Shown here: one piece after another, positions 56,899 to 64,000 of the stretch
Numbering within the stretch: the first letter of the stretch is position 1
Layout: every line of letters begins with the position of its first letter
Assembly (NCBI GenBank): GCA_900291925.1
Contig: UWYS01000010.1
Location: 372,001 to 436,000 of the forward strand
DNA: 64,000 nt
From: Thecaphora thlaspeos
Taxonomy: Eukaryota; Basidiomycota; Ustilaginomycetes; Urocystidales; Glomosporiaceae
Direction of reading: 5' to 3'
Position numbers and translations under genes: made by a program
The notes under the pieces: model-generated
The model's database searches: none
Seen by the model: the letters and a program-made list of their open reading frames with translations, nothing else
What the model was told of the DNA's origin: nothing

Positions 56899-59745
56899 TC
56901 ACGCTTTCTTCCTCCTCTTGCCACGCTCGACACCGCTCTCCCTGCACCTTACCAACTCCTTCTTCCTCTCCTTCAACATCTTGACCAACATCCCCTCCAC
57001 CTTCTCGACATGCGCCTGTATGCCCATCTCCCTCTCTAGACCTTTGAGGGCAGCCTCTCTCTGTCTCCTCTTCCATCGCGCCGGCACGTAGTTAGGCGGT
57101 TGGATGCCCACGATGCGATTGGCCGTCTCGAGGATCTTCATGTAGGTCGTGTGCATCTCGACCGGTAGCGTTCCAGCTGGATCCGTCGTGAGTTGGTAAA
57201 TGTTGTACCTGTCCCCTGCCTCGACGCCAACGGTGCTCGGCGGGCAGGGCTGGGCGTAGAGCGTGGAGAAGATACGGTGGTGCACGCTCTCCAGTGTGGG
57301 TGGACGGCGTGCCGGCGGTGCTGACGAGGGAGGAAGAGCCGGTGGCATGCACTTGGTGAAGGAGAGTAGATCGTCCAGCTCGGTCGGTCTCCTCCAGCCG
57401 TAAAGCGCTGGATGGTTCGGCTGGATCAAGTTCTCCTCGAGAAAAGAGAGGTAGCCGTCGATCTGCTCGGTCGACATGTCGAGCGGTTCGACGGAACGAA
57501 AGACCTCGTGCACCGATGAGAGGTGGTGGCTCTTCTCCCGGTTCGACTCCATAAGAGCCGAGACCCAGCGTTGCAGCGTAGGCAGCCCGGAGACGAACCC
57601 TGGCGTCGCTGATGCTGCTGCTGCTGCATCATGCTGCGGCTCGTCGTCGTGATGGAGGGAAGGAGGGTAGACGAGCGTCTCGTCCCGTTCTTCCCAGTCC
57701 ATGCCATACCGCATCTTGACAATCACCAGGATGGAGGCCATCATCATAAACTCGCGAGGGACGGGGAAGCGGTCTTCTAGCATCAACACCCGCTTCTTCG
57801 GCCTGCCTCGCTTCGTAGGCCTGCCCGCCATTACGCCTACTCCATCGCTCTCCATGGCCGCCATCGCATCGTCAGCGCCACCGACCTCTCCCACCGATTC
57901 GCTGGCGGCAGCAACGTTGATGTGCAGCCGGACGCCGAGGAAGCTCAGCATCCGCTTCGCCGCACAGTAGATGGTGGGCGGCAGACCCATCCCGTCCACC
58001 AAACGCCAAAGCATCACCGCCCCGCTCGGCTCGTCGAAGCCGATGCCAAAATTGACGTGGAGCAGCTGCGCCAGCTGGGCGGTATGGGTATTGAGCGACG
58101 AGATGGTCGGTATGCTCGAGACGTCCAACTTGCCGTAGCGTATATCGTCGGCGTTGAGCGCCAGCACCAGAGACGCCGGGAGACGCTGGACGGCTTCCAG
58201 GAATGTCAGCTTGTACGACGCGGCGAGGGCGGTCAGGTCGCTCCAGAGGATTGGGATCTGGAGCTTGGAGAGTGTGAGATAAAGGATGGCCAGCGTTGAG
58301 GGGAGAGAGGCGAAGCGCATCAAACGTCGCATTTCGTCGTTGCTGCTGCCGCCGCGCGAAAAGACTCGCTGCGATTGGCGCCCGCTGGAGCCGCCGCCGG
58401 CTCGCGACGTCCCCGTCGAAGAGGCGCCGGTGGATCGGTAGCCTTCCGACCACTCGCTCTCGCCGTCGGTCGTCTCGGGCCACCTCTGGGAGCGGTAGAT
58501 GGGCACCAGCCTCCTGCGCCGAGGGGGCCGACCGCACGAGGCAGGCCTGCCGGAAGGAGGGTGGGGTGCGCCATAAGGGTCGTCGATAACATCGTCGTCA
58601 TCGGCCTGGTCGCTGTCGGAGCGTAGCTCGTCGACATCGCTGCGCGCAGCGTCGCCGCCGCCATCCTCGCTGGTCGCCGAGGTATTCTCGCGACGACGTT
58701 TTTCGCGATGCTCCTTGGCAAAGACGGGGTCAAGTGAGGCGAGCATCTCTTCAGGATCGGCTAGATCCCTGTCGATCCGCTCCTCGTCGGTCCAGCCCTC
58801 TGTGCCGCTGGTCTGGACGTCTGCCCCGGACTGGTTGGCCGAGTCGTGAGCGTTGCTATTGCCGTTGTGCAGGCGTCGTCTCCTCCTTGCCTCGGCGCGG
58901 CTCTGCTTTTCGCGCTCTGCGAGTCTGGCCTCGAGCTCGAGGTCCTGCTCAATGTCGTAGATAGGCTCGATGCCACGGTCGGTCTCGACCTCCTGCCGGT
59001 CCTCGTCGATGTCCCTGGTAGAGCGATAGTCGAAAGTGGCTGCAACCAGAGGCTCCGGTGGAAATTCGGAGACGGGAAGCGAGGCGACGAGCATAGTCCA
59101 CAGCTCTCGCGCGATCAGCTCCGCCTCGGACGGCAGCTTGCCGCGGAAGTGGTGTGCGAGCTGTTCGAGCTGCATCCTGAGGATGAGCTGGAGGCACTGG
59201 AGCCGCTTGAACCTGCCCTGCATCTTTGCCTCTGTTCCCGTTCCGGCGCGAAAGACGGTGGGCCTGCCGCGTCGATCCCGCCTGCTGCCGTGTCCGGCTT
59301 CTTCCAGCTCGGTGAGGTCGTCATCGTCGGCATCCTGCTCGAGCTCGGAGACGGCGCCGGTTCTTCTGGAGGTGAAGGTGCGCTTGCTTTTCTTCCTCGT
59401 CATCTTCCTTCGGGCGGTGACGCGCTGGCTCTCTTCATACTCATCGTCAAAGGCGTGTTCGATGCGGAAGTGCTGCTGGACGTGACCGTACTTGCAGATG
59501 AGCTGACCGCGGCGAACGCGCATGCGGTGTGTGCCGCACTCGAAGCATCTCGGCTTGTTGGCGGCGGAGGCTCGTATGGGGGTGGGATTTTGCGATGCGA
59601 ATATGGGTTCGGGCGTGCGGGAAGGAGGCGGTTGGGAGGAGTAAGAAGGACCGGAGGGCGAGGAGGAAGGGGCTCGTATGGGGTTGGGCTGGGAGCGCGA
59701 GCTGGCTGCCGAGCCCGAGGGGCGGCCGAAGCCGTTGTGCGACAT
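56899..59745 (-). CDS. RNA polymerase I initiation factor Rrn7/TAF1B
   Basis: TFIIB-like subunit of the Pol I core factor, which recruits the polymerase to the rDNA promoter in the nucleolus. Intronless, 948 aa, starting at the ATG at 59745; the frame is open a little further upstream but only with a GTG. The zinc ribbon CFECGTHRMRVRRGQLICKY, followed by GH, lies at about residues 65-90, with the spacing of the Rrn7 zinc finger. RLQCLQLILRMQLEQLAHHF then begins the first cyclin-like fold, and LPASLVLALNADDIRYGKLD and REFMMMASILVIVKMRYGMD belong to the second. Large acidic and Ser-rich insertions (residues about 130-160 and 320-470) make it longer than yeast Rrn7. It converges on the DHHC gene with only 93 bp between stops. 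Confidence 0.88.
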   Translation of the reverse strand: MSHNGFGRPSGSAASSRSQPNPIRAPSSSPSGPSYSSQPPPSRTPEPIFASQNPTPIRASAANKPRCFECGTHRMRVRRGQLICKYGHVQQHFRIEHAFDDEYEESQRVTARRKMTRKKSKRTFTSRRTGAVSELEQDADDDDLTELEEAGHGSRRDRRGRPTVFRAGTGTEAKMQGRFKRLQCLQLILRMQLEQLAHHFRGKLPSEAELIARELWTMLVASLPVSEFPPEPLVAATFDYRSTRDIDEDRQEVETDRGIEPIYDIEQDLELEARLAEREKQSRAEARRRRRLHNGNSNAHDSANQSGADVQTSGTEGWTDEERIDRDLADPEEMLASLDPVFAKEHREKRRRENTSATSEDGGGDAARSDVDELRSDSDQADDDDVIDDPYGAPHPPSGRPASCGRPPRRRRLVPIYRSQRWPETTDGESEWSEGYRSTGASSTGTSRAGGGSSGRQSQRVFSRGGSSNDEMRRLMRFASLPSTLAILYLTLSKLQIPILWSDLTALAASYKLTFLEAVQRLPASLVLALNADDIRYGKLDVSSIPTISSLNTHTAQLAQLLHVNFGIGFDEPSGAVMLWRLVDGMGLPPTIYCAAKRMLSFLGVRLHINVAAASESVGEVGGADDAMAAMESDGVGVMAGRPTKRGRPKKRVLMLEDRFPVPREFMMMASILVIVKMRYGMDWEERDETLVYPPSLHHDDEPQHDAAAAASATPGFVSGLPTLQRWVSALMESNREKSHHLSSVHEVFRSVEPLDMSTEQIDGYLSFLEENLIQPNHPALYGWRRPTELDDLLSFTKCMPPALPPSSAPPARRPPTLESVHHRIFSTLYAQPCPPSTVGVEAGDRYNIYQLTTDPAGTLPVEMHTTYMKILETANRIVGIQPPNYVPARWKRRQREAALKGLEREMGIQAHVEKVEGMLVKMLKERKKELVRCRESGVERGKRRKKA

Positions 59746-60559
59746 TGTGGAGGTGGCGAGTGTGTATGCCGTGAGACTGGGCTGCGTCACGCTGGTGTAT
59801 CTACCATGGCGAAGGTGGTGGTGGTGGTGTTGGTGTGAGGGAGGCTAATGGCCGCGGTGGAAGGCGGCAACGAGGGGGAGCCTCAAGACGTCAAAGAGAA
59901 AATCGAGCAGCATTCAGATTCAGGGTGCAGCGGCGTGGCGCAGCTCGACTCGCCCATCGGGCTATGCTGCAGCCCGATTTCTTCTTGGACGTTCGCGGTG
60001 CCTGGCCGTGCTAAGTTGTAGTAGTTAACTAGCTGCTGTTCCCCGCAATTTCAAGTGGCGCGGGGCAGGCGTTTGTGCTCGAGCAACTCCGCCCAAGCGA
60101 GATTAAATCGTTGACTACTGTAGCCCACTCGATTAGAAGATCTCTGCAGTCGAATGGAAGAGTGTAAGTCGAAGTGGACCGCCTCGCTCCAACTTAAATA
60201 CCCGAGAGCGGCAGCCGCCTGCAGCGTGTGAGAGGCAGCGGTGGCCGAGCACAGAGACAGAGCGGGCGGGCGGGCGAGCGGGCGAGCAGGAGAGCGCCCC
60301 TTCCCCATCTTGTCCTCCCCACTCTTGTCCTCGCCCTTGTCCACGGCCCTCGCCCTCGCCCTCGCCATCACCATCGCAGCCATCCGCCCCCTTCCTCTGC
60401 TCCTTCCCCTCTCCTTCCCCCTGTACTCTTTCTTCTCTGGACCTACTTTTGGAATCTCGGAACGCACCCTCTCTCGTCTTCGCTCCATCCTCTCGACCGG
60501 CTTCCATCCACCCCTCTTCGTCCCCTCCTGCTTCTCTCGCGACGACCACCCTACCCGCC
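59746..60559. other. Divergent promoter, RRN7 / GPI-protein gene
   Basis: About 800 bp between outward-pointing starts. AT-richer centrally (60010-60040), with a strongly CT-rich leader at 60300-60540 in front of the GPI-protein gene. No gene seen. Confidence 0.5.
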
Positions 60560-61594
60560 ATGACCCGCTCCCTCGCTCTCTTCGCTCTCCTGGGCGCCGC
60601 AGCGACCCTCGCTCCGTCAGTAGCACACGCCCAGCTCTCCATCTCCCTCGCAGATCAGGCCAGCAGGCCCGCCCCTTCAATCGCCACGCTCAACCTCGGG
60701 GGAGGCGCCACATCGGGCGGATCCGTTCCCCCACCCGCACCCACCTCGACCTACAGCAAGCCGTCCCTCGCCACCACCCCGCTCGCCACCGGTGGCAGCG
60801 TGACCGTACTTCCCGATGCCTCCACCAGCCAGCTGGTCAACAGCAGCATCAACACGTCGCCCGCCGTCGCACAGGGCACGCTCACCTACGTCGCACCCCC
60901 GCTCCTTTCCAGCACGAGCATCATTAATGTCTCCGCCCTTCCCACCTCTGTCGCAGCATACAACCACACCATCTCGTCCAACTTCACCCTCCCCTCTGCC
61001 ACCGCCACCGCAACCTTTGCACAGCTTCCCCAGATCGCATCCAACCCATACCAGATCGTCCTGGCCGATACCTCGGGTCTGCCAGACTACGAGTGGAACC
61101 TCGCCCTCACATCCGTTCCAAGCCTTACAAAGGAGGCCATCTGCAAGCAGCAGGTCGACTTCTGCTCTAAGGCCGGATGCGTCATGGAGGGTGCCAAGGT
61201 CAAGACCAACTTCTGCGAGACAAAGGACATGGGTACCGCGTGTCGATGCGACAAGGGAGACTCGAGGCTGCAGCAGTACAACTGGCCCGTCATGCTCGCA
61301 GACTGCCGCGGAAGGAACACGGCGTGCAAGGACGCCTGCCAGAAGCCCAACACGGGCACCGCCGACAACAACAAGTGCACACAGGTCTGCGACACAAATT
61401 ACGGCAGCAACTGCGGCCTCCCCGGACAGTATGCCGCCAACTACGCCGTCGCCAAGGAAGGACAGAAGCCGAGCTACGCCATCGTCCAGGGCGGATCCGC
61501 GCAGAACGACGCCACGGGCCAGAGGGTCAGGTGGACCACCTCCGCCGCCGCCGTCGCGATGGGAAGCGTCGTCGCGCTCGTCGTCCTGTTCTGA
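60560..61594 (+). CDS. Cys-rich GPI-anchored secreted protein resembling DUF7707
   Basis: Cell-wall or surface protein of unknown function. Intronless, 344 aa; the ATG at 60560 opens a clear signal peptide (MTRSLALFALLGAAATLAPS, cleavage near AHA-Q). The first about 180 mature residues are Ser/Thr/Ala-rich with several N-glycosylation sites (NSSI, NVSA, NHTI, NFTL). A compact cysteine module follows, from about residue 190: AICKQQVDFCSKAGCVMEG, NFCETKDMGTACRCDKGDS, LADCRGRNTACKDACQ, CTQVCDTNYGSNCG. Its cysteine spacing resembles the domain catalogued as DUF7707 in fungal GPI proteins. The C-terminus is a hydrophobic tail (TTSAAAVAMGSVVALVVLF) acting as GPI signal. Secretion and anchoring are well supported; the domain name rests on pattern memory only. 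Confidence 0.82.
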   Translation: MTRSLALFALLGAAATLAPSVAHAQLSISLADQASRPAPSIATLNLGGGATSGGSVPPPAPTSTYSKPSLATTPLATGGSVTVLPDASTSQLVNSSINTSPAVAQGTLTYVAPPLLSSTSIINVSALPTSVAAYNHTISSNFTLPSATATATFAQLPQIASNPYQIVLADTSGLPDYEWNLALTSVPSLTKEAICKQQVDFCSKAGCVMEGAKVKTNFCETKDMGTACRCDKGDSRLQQYNWPVMLADCRGRNTACKDACQKPNTGTADNNKCTQVCDTNYGSNCGLPGQYAANYAVAKEGQKPSYAIVQGGSAQNDATGQRVRWTTSAAAVAMGSVVALVVLF

Positions 61595-62056
61595 GCGTGC
61601 GCAAGCCCGCACGGTCCTTGCAACTGCCGCGCTCCCCTCTTCTTCTAGGCCCCCCTCCCCCTCCCCGCTTCTCCCTCTTCCGCTCCTTCGCTTCTCTCGC
61701 TTACTTTTTAGCTGCAGGGCAGGTCTGGACGGCTCTCTTGTCCGGCCGTCCTCCTCTCTTCACCGTTGCCATATACCCCCGCTACCTACTTTGCCTTTTT
61801 CTGCTTCTTTAGGCCAGCCCCTTTGATGCCCACCTGTGCCCGTTGCCCCGGCCCAACCCGTCCACTCGTTACAACCCACTATCTCTCCGGATCTGCTGCT
61901 GGATCCGCCCATGTTTGTTCTATTGTCCGTTCTCGTGTCTTTCTGTCCGTCTCCCTTTCTCTTTTGGTCATTATCATTGTCCGCTTCGCCTTCTCATGCT
62001 GCTCGATCTCCACGCCTTCTTTTGGAATGCAATATCGAATGCCACACAGGGGTGTG
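61595..62056. other. Convergent intergenic region
   Basis: Shared 3' flank of the GPI-protein gene and AOS1. Very CT-rich on the plus strand (61630-61700 and 61920-61990); no open frame with recognisable content. Confidence 0.5.
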
Positions 62057-63463
62057 TTAAGCGCCGACTCCCGTTTCGCTCTGGAGACCCTGTCCTACGG
62101 CGTGGAGGGTGGCGTTACCGCTTCCCATAGCGTCGAGGATGAGCCAGTTGACGATAGGTTCCTCCCTACCGCCCAGGGCGTTGAGGATGTCCTGAGACAG
62201 TAGACCGCCCAATATAGCGCACGTCGGTGCAAATTCACCTGGAATGGACCAGGACGTCTTGAGCGTTCTATCGAGATGATCCGCGGGGTTCGGATTGAAG
62301 ACGTCAGCGAGAAAGTCATCACGATCACATCGAGCCCAAGCAACAATCAGACAAAGGCGCTACTCACTCGAACCAAGCTTTCCTATCCACGCCCATCTTC
62401 TCGAACACCAATTCCTCCTGCACGCCCTTATCGTTCAATAACCTCTTGACTATCTCGTCCACCTCGTCCCCTTTCGCTACGTCCCACTTTGCCCAAACGC
62501 TAAACAGACCAGGCGTCAATTTCACCCTCCTTAACTTCTTGGCATCCATACCTTTCCACGACACCTCAAGACTCTCCCGTAGCGTGACGAACGTGGTTCG
62601 GTTCTTGATCTTTTTCTTCTCCGGTTGCGAGGAGGATGAGGAGGCCGGTAGGACGCGTTCGGTGATGAAATCATGTGACGCTCCCAGGTCCGAGAAGATG
62701 AATCCACCGAAGCCGAAGGATGCTGAGGCGTAGAACTTCGTAGAGACGAGGCGCGCGGCGTTGTTGAGCGAGATCTGTGGGGACGAAGTGGAGCAGGAGA
62801 GAGTTAGGTTGGGGACGATGTGGCTGTATCTCGATGGACAGGGCGCGGCGCGGCGCAACGAGGACTCACCAGCTCGGCCTTGCCGCCTTTACACGCAACG
62901 ACGACGTCAACGCTCATCTGCTTGATCTTCTGCGATACTTCTGCCTCCGTTCCCTGGAAGATTGACTCGTCGGTGACTCCTCTGACCTTGACGAGCGAAT
63001 TGAGCGCCTGTACCCTCGAGATCGGTACTTCTGCCACCCTCTATCACACCCTCGACAGTCCATCGCATTCCCTCAAAGCGATCGTCAGAGTCACTCGCGC
63101 TAGTTCATCTTATACTTTCTCCTTCGCATTCGTACTCACCGACGATCCAACGTCCTCTACCCTCCAAAAGAAGCCGGCACCTAGATCCTCGTCCGAGACA
63201 GTCGCGCCATCGAGTATCGAGAGCGTTCCTACACCGCTCAGGACAGTGTTCTTGATCACCTCTGTAGCGACGCCGGTGAAGCCCCAGACGAGAACGTGCG
63301 AAGTTCGCATACGTGTCTGAGCCTCGAGACCCCAAAGACGGATCTGACGGTCATACAGCGCCGCTTCGTCTTCGGTTACTGCGTTAGCGTTGGCGGCCCT
63401 CGTCGTGGTGTCGGTGGGGGGAGGGAGGGAGGCCGAAGCCGAGATAGAGTCGGAAGCGGACAT
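62057..63463 (-). CDS. AOS1: SUMO-activating enzyme E1 subunit Aos1 (SAE1)
   Basis: Forms the nuclear SUMO E1 with Uba2 and starts SUMO conjugation. Model: complement(join(62057..62267,62368..62774,62870..63040,63140..63463)), 370 aa; phases close at each joint. Exon 1 gives the ThiF-fold start EAALYDRQIRLWGLEAQTRM, then VLVWGFTGVATEVIKNTVLS and DLGAGFFWRVEDVG, as in Aos1. Exon 2 continues RVAEVPISRVQALNSLVKV. Exon 3 holds INELC-like and FGFGGFIFSDLG segments. Exon 4 ends with FAPTCAILGGLLSQDILNAL and NWLILDAMGSGNATLHAVG. As expected for this half of the heterodimer there is no catalytic-cysteine domain. The last intron (100 nt) has a CTGAC branch well upstream of its TAG acceptor. Strong call. 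Confidence 0.92.
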
Positions 63464-63801
63464 CACGATGGGTTCGAGAGAGAAGAGTTGCGGTGGTGAC
63501 GCTGGGATCAAGATGGTGGAAGAAGGAAAAGAAAGGACGAAAGAGGGACGGCTAGAAAGGGCCGCCCGCTTGCCCGCCAGCTCCCGCCTTGCGTGCGCCC
63601 TTTTGTCGCCCGCCTCCACTTATGCAGCAGCCTCTTGTCCGAGCGCGTCGCTGGGGCCCACCAGCCCTTTCCGCTCGTGCGCGCTCGTGTTCTCAGACAG
63701 CTCATCTGCATCGCTTCGCACACAGCACTCAGCAAGCAGCTCATAGAGTGTCTGGCGTACATTTCGATAGATACGTCTCTCTGACGTCGCATCTTCATGG
63801 T
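63464..63801. other. AOS1 promoter / GABA-T 3' flank
   Basis: 338 bp between the AOS1 start and the stop of the next minus-strand gene. No coding signal. Confidence 0.55.
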
Positions 63802-64000
63802 CTACAGCTTCCTCAGCACCCTCTCGATCCTCTCCAAGAAGAGATCGGCATGGCCCCACTCAAAGACGAGCATCGGCCTGAGCCGGATGGCCCTCTCTCC
63901 ACATCCGCCCAGGTGGACACCCTCTTTCCGCATCTCCATGACCAGCCTGTCCCTCATCTCGGATGTCGTGCAGTCAAACGCGATAAAGGTGCCGGCCCCT
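63802..64000 (-). CDS. 4-aminobutyrate aminotransferase, C-terminal end (partial)
   Basis: PLP enzyme that converts GABA and 2-oxoglutarate to succinate semialdehyde and glutamate (yeast Uga1, mitochondrial ABAT in animals). Only the last 66 codons are inside the window; the gene continues past its right edge. The frame reads GAGTFIAFDCTTSEMRDRL, then GVHLGGCGERAIRLRPMLVF and HADLFLERIERVLRKL, ending at TAG (63802-63804 on the plus strand). GTF-FD, GV-LGGCG and IR-RP-LVF are characteristic of the GABA transaminase C-terminus. Other class III transaminases lack the GGCG signature, so the call is good despite the short segment. Confidence 0.85.
   Translation of the reverse strand, partial: GAGTFIAFDCTTSEMRDRLVMEMRKEGVHLGGCGERAIRLRPMLVFEWGHADLFLERIERVLRKL

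Noticed and set aside
59746..59790. 15-residue N-terminal extension of Rrn7
   Set aside because: It begins with GTG; the first ATG at 59745 is the natural start in a fungal gene.
1..64000. CRISPR arrays, rRNA, tRNA, bacterial-type operons, transposase or reverse transcriptase genes
   Set aside because: No spaced direct repeats, no recognisable RNA genes and no mobile-element protein motifs were found by eye; a tRNA search by program could still find one I missed.

Overview
The window is nuclear DNA of a filamentous or yeast-like fungus, most likely a basidiomycete. It is GC-rich with strong G/C bias at third codon positions. Genes carry short introns (about 35-170 nt), nearly all with GTGAGT, GTAAGT or GTACGT donors and a CTGAC-type branch just before the acceptor. 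Long pyrimidine-rich leaders precede many ATGs. The gene set (cry-DASH, GPI-anchored glyoxal oxidase, glycogenin with a long disordered tail, large Ser-rich orphan protein) fits the smut lineage (Ustilaginomycotina), but that placement is inference. There are no signs of bacterial DNA, CRISPR, rRNA, or a transposon with recognisable coding capacity, and I recognised no tRNA.

Layout from left to right: linker histone H1 (1.2-2.3 kb, +); a 3.3 kb gene-poor stretch; cryptochrome-DASH (5.6-8.3 kb, +); a secreted GH43-like glycosidase (10.2-11.3 kb, +); the ATR/Mec1/Rad3 checkpoint kinase (12.0-20.5 kb, +, four exons, 2714 aa); glycogenin (22.0-25.3 kb, +); a SYLF-domain actin regulator of the Ysc84 type (25.9-27.4 kb, -, seven exons); exocyst subunit Sec3 (28.0-32.0 kb, +, five exons); a mitochondrial-type PPR protein (32.2-35.7 kb, -); a PD-(D/E)XK-like fungal orphan gene with an in-frame TGA (36.3-37.5 kb, +); glyoxal oxidase (39.4-41.3 kb, +) between two gene-poor strips; a 1387-aa Ser-rich protein of unknown function (43.8-48.0 kb, +); an SRAP/HMCES abasic-site protein with an apparent frameshift (48.8-50.4 kb, +); RAD50 (50.6-54.7 kb, -); a Pfa3-like DHHC palmitoyltransferase (55.1-56.8 kb, +); the Pol I factor Rrn7/TAF1B (56.9-59.7 kb, -); a Cys-rich GPI-anchored secreted protein resembling DUF7707 (60.6-61.6 kb, +); the SUMO E1 subunit Aos1 (62.1-63.5 kb, -); and the C-terminal end of GABA aminotransferase (63.8 kb to the window edge, -).

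Most genes are conserved housekeeping genes and do not form an operon or biosynthetic cluster. The window is nevertheless rich in chromatin and genome-maintenance functions: H1, cry-DASH, ATR, SRAP, RAD50, Aos1 and possibly the PD-(D/E)XK protein. SRAP and RAD50 lie tail to tail. I found no clear new multi-gene system. The items most worth a second look are the reading-frame break in the SRAP gene, the in-frame TGA or 72-nt intron in the PD-(D/E)XK gene, the acidic tract inside the H1 tail, the orphan 1387-aa protein, and a repeated 20-nt palindromic element in the gene-poor strips around the glyoxal oxidase. Exon borders below were deduced by eye from splice signals and phase; none is supported by transcripts.
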